Assembly (NCBI RefSeq): GCF_028640845.1
Contig: NC_080543.1
Coordinates: forward strand, 98,507,825-98,571,824
Source of the DNA: Ahaetulla prasina
Lineage: Eukaryota; Chordata; Lepidosauria; Squamata; Colubridae
Reading direction: 5' to 3'
Length of the DNA: 64,000 bases
Part shown: positions 24,005 through 34,949 of the stretch, in pieces
How positions within the stretch are numbered: position 1 is the first letter of the stretch
Layout of the letters: each line of letters starts with the position of its first letter
Notes under the pieces: generated by a model
Told to the model about the DNA's origin: nothing
What the model saw: only the letters and a program-made list of their open reading frames with translations
Database searches by the model: none
Position numbers and translations under genes: made by a program

Positions 24005-24310
24005 TCCTTCCAACTCACCATACCAACTTGCCACTGGACCATTCACCATGGACAAGAGTTACACTAATATTAAAGAAATAGTGGAATAGAATAATTGAAG
24101 AAAGGATGCCAAAGTAGGGGCAAAATGAAATGTGAATGACAAAAATTAAAATATTTTTAACTATTTAAAATAATTAAATTGAATTGTTAAATTGTCCCAC
24201 AGTCAATTCACCATGATCCTGTGGTGAGTGGGCTATGGTGAGTTGGTCGTAGCGAGTTGACCATAGTGAGTTGGTTGTGGCAAGTTGTCCTGTTCTAGTG
24301 AAATGCAGAT
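24005..24310. mobile_element. MITE with subterminal GTGAGTTGGTCG-type repeats
   Basis: The left end has CAACTCACCATACCAACTTGCC and CCATTCACCATGG. The right end (about 24195-24295) has four degenerate tandem units such as GTGAGTTGGTCGTAGC and GTGAGTTGGTTGTGGC in the complementary sense. Complementary repeat clusters flanking an AT-rich core indicate a foldback MITE. Boundaries approximate; no transposase. Confidence 0.6.
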
Positions 24311-25564
24311 TGTTTATGGTGATAACTATGTTGACATGAATACTAGGTGCTGCTGGCCTAAACATATATAAAATTGGTAAACATGGAAAAGCTGATTTTT
24401 GTGATGAAAACCAAGTTAATAATCTTTGACAGTAAGATTTTTTTTTTTTTAATTAGAAAAGTTGATTTCTAATATCTAATATCACAATCAGTGGATCATC
24501 CAAAGGAAAATCCCTGTCAAGCTTGGAATTTTATAGGAAATGTGAGGTTAGAATTATTGATCTTCTTCAATATCAGAAAACTGATGACTGATAATTTCTC
24601 AAACTAGCTTAGAACAGAAAAACATTTCATAGAAAGACCCAGCTATATTTTATTGCTATTGGCTATAATAGCAGAATCTTTAGAATCTGATTGTGTCCCT
24701 CTCTGTCCAGTGAGTCAGGAAGGTGTGAACTTGGGTCTCTTTTTATTATATCCCTTTCCAGGACTTAAATAATGTTTTTACCCTTTTTATTTACTTAACT
24801 TTTTCCCAAAAATTGCTCCAAGGCTTCTCCTTGGCTCTCTACACTGGCAGAGTTGAAAGATTCAGTAGCTAAAATTCATCACAACTGTTGTTATACTACA
24901 AAAATGAAGGTGAATGAGGAATTTCTTCACAGCATTGATAGCCAACAAAAAATGACTCATTGTTATGACTCATAAAGGAAGCATCAGTCCATGAAATATT
25001 ATCACAAAACTCATGGTTATAGTTTTGGGGATACAGATGGTGTTATTCACATGGATTTCCTTGAATCTGGCACCAATCTCAACTCAGAGTTCTACAATTA
25101 ACAACTGCTAAGCAGAGTTTGAAAGCACAAGATGGAAATTTGGCTGCAACATGACTAAGTTAGGTCTCACACTTTACAAGCCACCCAAGAGGCAATTGTG
25201 AAGTTGAATCTTGCCATTTTAGCCATCCAACATATAATCTCAATTTGACCCATTTAACATCCAAGCATTTGATAATTTGATTCAAATGAAAAAGTAGAAA
25301 GAACCATCAGAACATGGTTGAAAAGACAAAGCGTGCAGTTTTTTAATGATAGCTTTAAGAAGTTTTCCACATTGGCAGAATCACGCAGCAAATGGTGGTG
25401 GTTATGTAGAGGAGTAAATAAAGATAACAAAAAGATCTAATTTCTTACAATATTAAGCTAAATCAAGCTAAAGTTATGGAGGTAGATGCATTACTTTCAT
25501 TCAGCCCTCATAATTTGGGCATGTGAAGTAGCCTGCTGATAGACCATAAGGTATCTATAATGAA
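24311..25564. other. Unassigned DNA
   Basis: No gene or recognised repeat apart from a T run near 24440. Confidence 0.45.
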
Positions 25565-25828
25565 GGGCCTCTGGTGGCTCAGCAGACTGTCTGTCTGTTA
25601 TTAACACAGCTGCTTGTAATTACTGCAAGTTCAAGTCCCACCAAGCCCAAGGTTGACTCAGCCTTCCATCCTTTATAAGGTAGGTAAAATGAGGACCCAG
25701 ATTGTTGGGGGCAATAAAAGTTGACTTTATATATAATATTCAAATGGATGAAGACTATTGCTTAACACAGTGTAAGCCGCCCTGAGTCTTCGGAGAAGGG
25801 CGGGATATAAATTCAAATTTTAAAAAAA
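25565..25828 (+). mobile_element. tRNA-derived SINE with LINE-type 3' tail
   Basis: It is a complete tRNA-headed SINE. It starts GGGCCTCTGGTGGCTCAGCAG (A box in CTGGTGGCTCAG), has a B box GTTCAAGTCCC at 25629-25639, a short body, and the tail GTAAGCCGCCCTGAGTC with hairpin 25777-25803, ending AAATT and an A-rich run. It is nearly the same as the copy at 59529-59806, so the family is fairly young. The tail hairpin is shared with the L2-like LINE at 21815-22945, the likely source of its reverse transcriptase. Confidence 0.88.
25777..25803 (+). other. SINE 3'-tail hairpin
   Basis: CCGCCCT pairs with AGGGCGG, with internal GAG/GA and an inner TC-TTCG-GA. Compared with the LINE it lacks one C-G pair of the inner stem. 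Confidence 0.8.
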
Positions 25829-26454
25829 GTGAAAGTTACATGTTATAAGGGAAGTAAAAAAATCATATATTTGGATGAGCAAGGCAACATCAACCCGGCT
25901 AAATACCATATTAAATCCAGTTAATGTTGATAATCTGTTTCATCTAGGATTGCCTAAAGCTGAAAAATCACAACCCTTTCGCTTATCTTTCTGAGCCATG
26001 GAGTTGGCCATGTTTCAGTGCACATAAGAAACAGCCTTCTAAGTCCTCCCTTTAGATCTCTTTTCCCTTAGGGAAGGTTTGATCTAAACATGATCCTTTG
26101 CAGAAAGAAGGAATCTTTCTCTTTCCTGAGGAAAAGTAGAAATTTTATGCTAAAGGTAGAGGAAGGGCAATGGAAAACAGGAGTAGGAGGAAGATGATAT
26201 CAAAAGTAATCACTCTAACTTCTCATATCTCCATCACTTATGGAACTTTGTTAAGCATAAATATGAATTGAATCCAATTGAATTAAATCCAAGCAAAATA
26301 ACAAATTACAATTCCAAATCAAAAATCCATTTGGAATATTGGGTTCAAGTTGTTATTCCACATTGTCATTCTGGTATTTTTATATTCTAATAGCAAAGGC
26401 GGAATTAAATCCATCATCAATTTGGAGTCATTGTGCTGTCACAAGATAGTGCAA
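25829..26454. other. Unassigned DNA
   Basis: No gene or clear repeat family. Confidence 0.45.
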
Positions 26455-26465
26455 TGTCTAGTTTT

Positions 26466-26517
<52 letters not shown>

Positions 26518-26790
26518 TTTTGTCACAACAGTATATATAAGCATAAGCATGAAAGTAACTATATAATATATAAGCATATATATATAAGCATAAGCATGCA
26601 ATAACTATATCAATTGGATATAATGAAAGAAAACAATAGGACAGGAACAGTAGGCACATTTGTGCTCTTATGCACGCCCCTTATGGACCTCTTAGGAATG
26701 GGGTGAGGACAATAGTAGACAGTTTTTGGTTAAAGTTTTTGGGGATTTTGAGAAGAGACCACAGAGTCAGTTAGTTCTCCCATGTCTAAT
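26455..26790 (-). mobile_element. 5'-truncated LINE 3' end (same family as 46557)
   Basis: The 3' end is a long (TTTA)n tract at 26466-26520 followed by TTGTCACAACA and a TATAAGCATA-rich UTR. Beyond it are GGACAGGAAC, TTATGCACGCCCCTTATGG and GGAATGGGGTGAGG, the same landmarks as in the copies at 46557 and 62495. Only a few hundred bases remain; no RT motif is left. Confidence 0.8.
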
Positions 26791-27818
26791 TCCCCCATTA
26801 ATTTCATTGACCCTTAACTAGTGTCAATTTGGCTTGAGTATCAGTAGATCAAATTCTTGTGTACTGGTAGCTTGTAATAAACATTTAGTGCTTTGAACTC
26901 AAGTTCTATTCCTGGTTACTTACATCTGACAGATACTGTCAATGGAACTGAGATGGGTGGCTATAGAAATTGAATAAATATTTTTAGTTAAAAAAAAAGC
27001 TGTAATTGAAAATATTGATAGATGATTCCACTGCCTGATTCTTTTACATTATACTTTATTTAAGCAAATTGCCAATTGTTGTAAGACATTTCAATTTGAG
27101 ATACTTCTTCTTTTCTTTCACCATGTCCTTGTTATAATAAATTAATCTTAAGGTGGAAATTCCAAAAGAGAGTTTATGTCAAAATATTTTTAAGGTTTTA
27201 AAAAGGGCTGATATGTGAAGGAATTTTTTTTTACATATCTTCCTTGCAACCCATTATCACTGTGCTAAGCAAATGTCTTCAAGTTATTTTTCAGCAATTG
27301 TTCCAGTAAAATTCCTTTATCTATATTATATAAACCTGTAATAGCTGCCAGCCTGCCTGTAACACAGTTAAGTCTTAAATAATAATTTTTAACAACTCAG
27401 CTCCACAACAAAAATTTTTTTAAGGTATACTGGAATATTTATAACAGATTGTCATCTTCTTAATGCTGGGGAGCTAATAAATTAGAAGACACCCTAACAC
27501 ACAAGCTATAGCTATGTCCATTTACTGATTAGTTTTTATTACTATGCTGAGCCATGTTTTTGCAAGCAAGTTAAGGGTCAGATAAGTTCATGTGAAATTA
27601 AACTATAGCCCTCAAATTTGGAATCCTTGAATCTATGAAGAACACCAATATATTGTGCTGAAATTATCATAATTGTTGCAAAACAATAATTAAGAAGGAT
27701 GTTTATACAGTATATTCCTGAAAGGATATCTGCTTACCAGATATAGGTTGACTCAATAAAAAAGTGTCACTTTTCAGCCTTTGAACTGTCTTTGTGTCAA
27801 GGCAAGATCAGATAGCAT
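26791..27818. other. Unassigned AT-rich DNA
   Basis: No gene or repeat family recognised. Confidence 0.45.
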
Positions 27819-27904
27819 CTTCCTTCCTTCCTTCCTTCCTTCCTTCCTTCCTTCCTTCCTTCCTTCCTTCCTTCCTTCCTTCCTTCCTTCTTTCTTTCTT
27901 TCTT
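27819..27904. repeat. (TTCC)n microsatellite
   Basis: About 18 TTCC units followed by a short TTTC run. Confidence 0.95.
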
Positions 27905-28302
27905 GAATCGCTGGGCAGCTCACAATTATAAATAATAATAATAAATATATATATTACAATTAAAATCTTAAAAACATTTTAAAACAATAAAAATAGTAAA
28001 AATCATTAAAACAATAAAAAACATTCAAATGCCTAATTAGAGTATAGGTTCAATTTGCTGTCTAAAAATTGAAGGGAAACCATTTGTATTAATAGCAAAT
28101 TAAGATTGTAAAAATGTAGAATGGTGTTGGAACTTTGAAACTGGAACAGGTTGATATTTTTATTAACTTTCTTGGAAGGATTTGTCTGCTTTGTTTCTGT
28201 CTCTTGCAACTTTTTGGAGGGATGCATATGTTAATCGTTATGTAATATCTTTCAAGGAAATTTGACTGTAATGTTTCTACAGTCCAATGAGAACAATATA
28301 TA
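27905..28302. other. Decayed LINE/SINE tail, then unassigned DNA
   Basis: CGCTGGGCAGCTCACAA followed by an A/T-rich AATAAAA series (27905-28025) resembles an old minus-strand L2-type tail. The remainder is unassigned. Confidence 0.4.
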
Positions 28303-29390
28303 GCTGTGATGGCAAACCTATGGCACGCATGCCAGAAATGGCATGCAGAGCCATCTCACTGGGCACGCAGAGCCACCGCTGTTTGCTCTTTCGGGTTCCA
28401 GCGCACCAGCCAGCTGGTCTCCACACATGCGGAAGCGCCAGAAACTAAAAGAGCAGCCCCCCCACCGTGTGCATGTGCATGCCAGAAAGTTGATCCTCTG
28501 GTTTCTGGCATGCATGCGCACGTGAAGACCAGCTGGCTGGTGTGCCGGAACCTAGAAGAGCAAGGGGAGCAGAGTTGCCAGCCATGATGGATGGGCCGGG
28601 GCTTCCCTCCCTCCCTGCTTGAGTGGGCTTCTTGCGTGGTCCGGAGTGCCTGGCCAGCTCAGGTGCACAAAGCAGGGTTTGCTGGTGGGGAAGCTGCCCG
28701 CCCCACCCATTGCTCTTGCCACTGTGATGGGGGGTGGCAGTTCTCACACTGCCACTTCTGGCCGGGATGCTGTAACAGCCCGGAGGAAAAGGAGGAGCCG
28801 CCATTGGGGAGGCAAGCTGCCCAGGAGGGCCAGATGAGAGCGCAGCTCCACATGCATGGAGACACCTCCAAGGGGTAAGGAAGTGGCCAGGAAGGGGGAG
28901 GGGCTGTGCTGGCTTGTTCTTGGTGGAGGGGGGACACTTCATCCCAGCCAGAGTTGGAATAAAGCTCTCCCATCTTCTGGCCCCCCAAGCCAAGCCCCAG
29001 GAATGCCAATGCCCCTTTCCTCCGAGGCCAGGAAGGGGCTCCAGCTTTCCAGTAGAGGGAGGCAGAATTCCCCACCCAACTTTCTCTCCCTGTCCAGTCA
29101 TTGATGGGGGTGTCCCACCACCCTCATGGAAACCAGGGAGGTGGGCAGTTAGGCTCAAGAACCCCCCAAAAGGCCAGACGGAGCTAGCACATACGCGCCT
29201 GACAGCAATTCTTTGCATGTGCATGCATGCCAGAAACCAGAAAAGCAGGTGGCTGGTGTATATGCATGTGCTGGAAAGTAGATCATCTGCATTTCTGGTT
29301 GTCAGTGTGCGTGCGCATGTGCACATGCACACTCCCATTTCAGCACTCAGTGCTGAAAAGGTTTCCCAGCACTGATATTTAGGGTTCTGT
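28303..29390. mobile_element. Long GC-rich hAT-like MITE
   Basis: The left end GTGATGGCAAACCTATGGCACG and right end GAAAAGGTTTCCCAGCACTG are imperfect inverted repeats (TGGCAAACCT versus TGGGAAACCT). Subterminal blocks repeat GCATGCATGCCAGAAA and ACCAGCTGGCTGGTG on both sides. The 1.1-kb interior is GC-rich, unlike its surroundings. It carries long open frames on both strands (the longest is 297 codons, minus 28445-29338), but these read palindromic repeat sequence on both strands and show no domain. I treat it as non-coding. Confidence 0.7.
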
Positions 29391-29984
29391 GGTTGCTATT
29401 TTTCAGATAAATATTTAGGATACCATTTTATTTCTGCAATTGTTAAGGAGATCATTTCATAGACAAGTTACAGAAGTATATAGGGAGAGTGTAATTGTTA
29501 TTATTTTAATTTTAAAAACGTACAACAACGTCAATCGCTTTGACAATGAGAACTTTACAATTTTGCCTCATTGTACAATGATATAGTGTAATCAATGCAC
29601 TTCAGAGCCAATGTACATTCAATTGTACATTCAATGAAAAGTAATGATGTCAACATTACAGAAATTATACTTAAGCAAAAAAAAAAAAGCATAGAGGAGC
29701 AAAAGAAAGCACAAATCTATCTGCTGGAGAAAATAGTCCTGAACGTGAAATGGTTATTCAAAAAGGCAGCTATATCTAAGGAGATAAACTACATATTTCA
29801 CATATCTCTTATGTTTAAAAAACCAGTGCATCAGAGCTCAGTATTTTAAACTTCAGGAATCTAAAATTATGATATTACAATGAAAGAACCAATAGAAAAC
29901 TGCAAAGGTCCATCATAGGGCTGGGGCAGTTCTTTATTTCTGCTTTTTCCTAGCTTTTCATCTGACTTTTCCATGATTAAGTAG
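29391..29984. other. Unassigned DNA
   Basis: No gene. The 84-codon frame at 29595-29849 is Lys-rich without a recognisable domain. Confidence 0.45.
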
Positions 29985-30362
29985 GCCTTGATAATAGAGA
30001 CCAGAATTTCTATTACTAAGCAAGGTGAGTCATGTCTTAGTGAGTCATGCCCAATTTTGCAACTTTTTTTTTTTTTGCCATAACTTTAAGCAAATCACTG
30101 CAGCTGCTAAGTAAATCATACAGTCTTTAAGTGGATGTAGCTTTTTCCAGGGACTTTCTTTGTTGGAAACCAGTTGGGAAGGTCATAAATAGCAATCACA
30201 TGACCGCTAGATATTGCAACCATCATAAATACATGTTGGATGTCAAGTATATAAATTTTGATCACATGACCATGGGATCCTACAAGTGCAAGGACTAGCT
30301 GCACACACTTTTTTTGTGTTCTTATAACTCTGAGAAGTTGCTAAACAAATGGTTGTAACTAT
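29985..30362 (+). mobile_element. Squamate MITE, TCACATGACC-containing family, copy 1
   Basis: It carries GGAAACCAGTTGGGAAGGTC, ATCACATGACCGC and GATCACATGACCATGGGATC in order and ends near TTGTAACTATAG. The reverse complement of 30860-31262 shows the same blocks in the same order, so the two are opposed copies of one family. Non-coding. Confidence 0.65.
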
Positions 30363-30374
30363 AGAACCAGTATA

Positions 30375-30648
30375 CAGAATAGTGGTGGGTTTCAAATTTG
30401 TTTACTATTGGTTCTGTGGGTGTGGCTTGGTGGTCGTGGCATGGCTTGGTGGTCGTGACTTGGTGGGCGTGGCAAGGGAAGGATATTGCAAAATCCCCAT
30501 TTCCTCCCGATTGGCTGGGACTTGGGAGGCAGAGAATAGATGGGGGTGGGGCCAGTCAGAATTTTTACTGCCAGTTCTCCAAACTACTCAAAATTTCCAC
30601 TACCGGTTCTCCAGAACTGGTCAGAACCTGCTGAAACCCACCTCTGAT
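30375..30648. mobile_element. MITE, GTGGTGGGTTTCAAA family
   Basis: It begins AGTGGTGGGTTTCAAATTTG and ends CTGAAACCCACCTCTG, a terminal inverted repeat. It has GTGGGTGTGGCTTGGTGG subterminal repeats and the ACCGGTTCTCCAGAACTGGT motif. Same family as 48390-48705. Confidence 0.75.
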
Positions 30649-30654
30649 ATAGAA

Positions 30655-30750
30655 CAGAATATAGAACAGAAAATTTTTTATTGGCCAGGTGTTATTGAAC
30701 ACACAAGGAATTTATCTCCGATACATAAGCTCTCAGTGTGCATACAAACA
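30655..30750 (-). mobile_element. L2-like LINE 3' end fragment
   Basis: TATTGGCCAGGTGTTATTGA and ACACACAAGGAATTTATCTC, then CATAAGCTCTCAGTGTGCAT, match the minus-strand 3' end of the full L2-like copy at 42596-42715. Its tail TATAGAACAGAATATAGAAC is a degraded AATAG-type repeat. Confidence 0.8.
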
Positions 30751-30859
30751 ATAAAGTAATATAATTATAAGATACCAATAGGAGAAGATAATAGGAAAGA
30801 TGAGAAGGATAATAGTAATAGCAGCCCTATTACAGCCCTACTATCTTTAGACATTAGAG

Positions 30860-31262
30860 AGAGCTATGAGCCCTTGACTTACAATTAATTTAACAAAGTT
30901 TTGGAATTATGACGGTGCTTAAAAAAATTACTTACAATCCATCCTCAAAAGTTATGACCACCAGACCATCCCCATAGTCATGTGACCACAAATTGGGACT
31001 TTGACAAACATCTCATATTTATAACAGTAACAGTCACATGTAGGACACCGCAACTGTGATTTGTGACCTACTCAACCTGCTTCTGACAAGTCAATCAGAG
31101 AAGCAGGATTTACTTAATAACTGAACTAAGTTCACTTAAAAGCCATGGTGATTTGCTTAATGATTGTGGTAAAAAAATGTTCATAACACCAGATACAGTC
31201 ATGTGACTGCACTGCTTAGTGACCAAAATTTGGTCTTTATTGTGGTCTTAAGACAAAGACTA
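30860..31262 (-). mobile_element. Squamate MITE, TCACATGACC-containing family, copy 2
   Basis: The reverse complement shows TTAAGTAAATC, AGAAGCAGGTTGAGTAGGTC, TGTGGTCACATGACTATGGG in the same order as 29985-30362. Outer ends GAGCCCTTGACTTACAA and TGGTCTTAAGACAAAGAC are near-inverted. Non-coding. Confidence 0.6.
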
Positions 31263-32068
31263 CCAATATACATGTTTAATGATGATTAATAATAAAAAGA
31301 AAAAAGTGTAAAATAAATGGGTTTGAAAAATGTAAAAGGACTGGGATTACCTTTTAGAATAAAATTGTGTTGTCCCAGAATAATTTGCGCAATTCTAAAT
31401 GATAAAAGGAACATAAAGGTAATCAGCAGTTTCCAGAAACTCCGATCCCCAGCATACACATACAAATTATTGAGCAACTACAGAATTGTTTAAAACCACT
31501 ACAGCACATTCCCAAAAGGGACTTTAGCTGCCCAAACATCTGTTGGATGACAAATAAAGCTATTGTAAATCTGCATCAGCAAATAGTTTCCTGGCAAAAA
31601 AAAAATATATGAGCCCTGACAAGAAATCCTAGTTCCTTGCTTCTAAACAGGACTTATTCATTCAATACAGTACTGATATTACATGCTAGAGACTGCTAGT
31701 TTTTCTTCCTCCTAATGCTGGTAGAGAAGCTGAGAATAAAATAGTACCTTTATTTCAATCTAATGGAAAGCTTGGTTTATTCTAAGTGCAACAAAGACAA
31801 AGTAAAGTATCTTTACTGCTAGCAAGAAAGAAGCAGGAAAGGAAAATGATACACTAACTCAATTGATTTTTCTGTGGAAAAACTTTATTAGTCACTTTAG
31901 TCTGGGCCAATATATATGGTTCCTATTCTGCTACTTACGTGTTTTAGGACCTGATTTTAATACTATGTTGCTATTACAGTTTGCATGTATTTTGTAGACC
32001 ACTCAAAATCTTCAGAATTAATCAAAAATGTACCAATAAACGACAATACTTTCAGGGTTGATCCGTGG
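31263..32068. other. Unassigned DNA
   Basis: No gene or repeat recognised. Confidence 0.45.
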
Positions 32069-32204
32069 GGTCCTTATTGTCCTCTGGATTTGATGATTTT
32101 CTTGCAGATGTTTCATTAGTAAACTAGGTGCACTGACGATATTACCTAGTTTGGTAATGAAATAGCTGAAAGAAAACCACCAAGTTTAGAGAGCACCAAA
32201 GACC
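32069..32204. mobile_element. Penelope-type palindromic terminus
   Basis: Arms at 32069-32129 and 32144-32204 are imperfect reverse complements of 61 bp around a 14-nt spacer. The arm contains TTTTCTTGCAGATGTTTCAT and the other side AGAGAGCACCAAAGACC, the terminal strings of squamate Penelope-like elements. Related sequence ends the GIY-YIG fragment at 23015. No coding sequence is attached, so this is a solo or head-to-head terminal relic. Confidence 0.65.
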
Positions 32205-32614
32205 ACATAAACAAGAATGTAACCAATGGCTTGGTTAATGGTGGTTCATTGGTCACATGATCCTGACATTGGTGCTTTAGGTTCTGTGCCAGTTGCCTGT
32301 TAGCTTCCATGTGTAATTTAAAGTAGGGATTTGAGTCTTTAAAGCCCTACGTAGCTCGACACTGTCCATATGTTTTCAACTTATCCATTCTGAGGTTATT
32401 AGCAATTCCCCTCTTTTGTAAAATAAGAGAATGAAGACCAAATAAATTGCTTTCATGGTCTTGATGTTTCCATGATTATGCTACATGAAATTCAAGCAGT
32501 TTCTACTTATATTAAGTTTTATGATTATTAAAAATTGAACATTAAACGTAGTTCAGACCTTCACAACTACAGTCCAGAAGACTGTGTAGGCTAGGCCCTA
32601 TAGAAAACAACATG
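32205..32614. other. Unassigned DNA
   Basis: A short LINE-like string near 32340 (TTTAAAGCCCTACGTAGCTC) may be a relic of an L2-type C-terminus, but it is too short to call. Confidence 0.4.
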
Positions 32615-32766
32615 CACTTTTTCTTATACTGCATATTTAATTAATATATCCACATGTGATAGTTAGAGAGCTAGAACAAGAACTATAGAGATAGGGATAT
32701 TCCCTTTAATATACTGTATGTTTCCAAGGCACACAAATGTTTGGTATTTACTGTAATTATATAATT

Positions 32767-32855
32767 TAATTAATTAATTAATTTATTTATTTTATTAGAT
32801 TTTTATACCGCCCTTCTCCCGAAGGACTCAGGGCGGTGTACAGCCATAATTAAAT
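32767..32855 (-). mobile_element. LINE/SINE 3' tail with hairpin, unit 1
   Basis: On the minus strand it reads GTACACCGCCCTGAGTCC, TTCG loop, AGAAGGGCGGTATAAA and an A/T tail. The hairpin lies at 32808-32836. Confidence 0.75.
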
Positions 32856-33579
32856 ACGTCTAAGTATTGTTATTTTGCCAGTAGAAACTGAAATGATATT
32901 ACTTAGTAGCAGTACTGATATTTTTAATGTAGTCATAGTTTAAACAATTTTAGCAGTTTTGAATACTTTTGGCCTTTGACTACATAAAAGAAGGCATCAA
33001 ATAAGTGTCAATTCCTAGACACCACATTGTTTTTTCTTCATGACTAATCTGATCTTTCATGTTTTCTAACACTGTGCATATTGTTATTACAACTATCAGC
33101 CTTACTGGTAGGAAACACTACCAGATAAGTTAACACTAATGTTCTGACCTAGGCTTCCTTAGAAAGTAAACGGTACAAATTTAGTCCTGGCAAAACCCTT
33201 TAATTCATATGGCTGTAAATTTCTTTCATTTACAGTCCGCAAAGCTTGATAAACTGTCTTTCAGAGGAAGGTTATCAAAACCCACCTATCTCACGTGGAA
33301 CGCTGCCAAAGCGCTAATTTCCAGACGCAGGGCAAGGCCAAACTTGGCACAGAGTCACAAACAGAATTTTCAAATCTTGAATCAGCCAGATGAACTAATT
33401 GTTTCCTGCAAAAGCTCATGCCCCATTCACTTTTTCTTATACTGCATATTTAATTAATATATCCACATGTGATAGTTAGAGAGCTAGAACAAGAACTATA
33501 GAGATAGGGATATTCCCTTTAATATACTGTATGTTTCCAAGGCACACAAATGTTTGGTATTTACTGTAATTATATAATT

Positions 33580-33668
33580 TAATTTATTTATTTATTTATT
33601 TATTTTATTAGATTTTTATACCGCCCTTCTCCCGAAGGACTCAGGGCGGTGTACAGCCATAATTAAAT
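33580..33668 (-). mobile_element. LINE/SINE 3' tail with hairpin, unit 2
   Basis: Duplicate of the tail in unit 1. The hairpin is at 33621-33649 and unchanged. Confidence 0.75.
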
Positions 33669-34240
33669 GCGTCTAAGTATTGTTATTTTGCCAGTAGAAA
33701 CTGAAATGATATTACTTAGTAGCAGTACTGATATTTTTAATGTAGTCATAGTTTAAACAATTTTAGCAGTTTTGAATACTTTTGGCCTTTGACTACATAA
33801 AAGAAGGCATCAAATAAGTGTCAATTCCTAGACACCACATTGTTTTTTCTTCATGACTAATCTGATCTTTCATGTTTTCTAACACTGTACATATTGTTAT
33901 TATAACTATCAGCCTTACTGGTAGGAAACACTACCAGATAAGTTAACACTAATGTTCTGACCTAGGCTTCCTTAGAAAGTAAACGGTACAAATTTAGTCC
34001 TGGCAAAACCCTTTAATTCATATGGCTGTAAATTTCTTTCATTTACAGTCCGCAAAGCTTGATAAACTGTCTTTCAGAGGAAGGTTATCAAAACCCACCT
34101 ATCTCACGTGGAACGCTGCCAAAGAGCTAATTTCCAGACGCAGGGCAAGGCCAAACTTGGCACAGAGTCACAAACAGAATTTTCAAATCTTGAATCAGCC
34201 AGATGAACTAATTGTTTCCTGCAAAAGCTCATGCCCCATT

Positions 34241-34593
34241 CACTTTTCTTTTATGTCTTATGGGAGTAAGGCATCTCCAAGCCTTACTCCCAAGTTGATC
34301 CTGTTTCTTTAATTGTTCCTGTCTCCTGGCAGTCTGTGCATGCGCACACTGGAAACAGGTTCATGCTGTTCTTCTGCCTCTCTGATGTCAGACTCCAAAG
34401 ACTCCTGAGGCAGCAAAGAACTAGGGGTGGCCTTGGTCCCCTCTCTGCCTCCGACTTGTGTAGCCAGAGCATTTAGGGAAGGTTCCCTCTGAGCCTCTTG
34501 CTCTACTCAGAATAAAGCTACATGTTATACTGTCTCTTATGCGTCCATTCCATAGGCAGCATCTCTGTCTCCCAAGGTCTTTGCCATGTACCA
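34241..34593. other. Unassigned GC-richer segment
   Basis: It contains CTCCTGGCAGTCTGTGCATGCGCACACTGG and AATAAAGC near 34510. It resembles repeat DNA such as an LTR, but no termini were found. Confidence 0.35.
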
Positions 34594-34708
34594 CAGGTGT
34601 CAAACTCACGGCATCACGTTGCCTAGCCATGGCATTTTGTGACATTCCCCATAATGCCTTTCTGGAGCAGCTCGTGATGCATCCAGCCCACCCAGTTTGG
34701 CACCCCTG
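34594..34708. mobile_element. Short hAT-like MITE
   Basis: The left end CAGGTGTCAAACTCAC and right end AGTTTGGCACCCCTG are inverted repeats of the CAGGGGTGtcAAACT hAT type, 115 bp apart. No convincing 8-bp target duplication was found. Confidence 0.75.
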
Positions 34709-34813
34709 TGATATGACATTGCATAACTAAGCTCATTCACCTTGTTACTGGTTGTACTCTGCTCTTTCGTTCTACTTTTCTCGGGATTATAGACATCTCA
34801 AGGGAAATTGTTC

Positions 34814-34888
<75 letters not shown>
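34814..34888. repeat. (ATCT)n microsatellite
   Basis: About 18 perfect ATCT units. Confidence 0.95.
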
Positions 34889-34949
34889 AGATTTGGAGAG
34901 TGCCATTTTCCAAAATAGAAAGAGAAAAGATTGTCAAGTTACATTTGAT

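Larger units (their letters stand above)
32615..34240. repeat. Tandem duplication of an 813-bp unit
   Basis: Copy 1 is 32615-33427 and copy 2 is 33428-34240. The CACTTTTTCTTATACTGC start recurs at 33428, and CACTTTTC follows copy 2 at 34241. Copies differ at few sites: an AATTAATT versus ATTTATTT stretch near 32770/33583, a few single bases, and GCGCTAAT versus GAGCTAAT. Each unit holds a minus-strand LINE/SINE tail with the 29-nt hairpin and one 75-codon open frame (33209 and 34022) of unknown meaning. The frames' identity reflects recent duplication and is not evidence of selection. Confidence 0.95.

Noticed and set aside
28445..29338. 297-codon minus-strand open frame
   Set aside because: It lies wholly inside a GC-rich MITE with inverted-repeat ends, opposes long frames on the other strand and shows no domain; high GC explains the lack of stops.
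33209..34312. Two near-identical 82-96 codon frames starting MAVNFFHLQSAK
   Set aside because: Identity comes from the recent 813-bp duplication; no domain or family was recognised.
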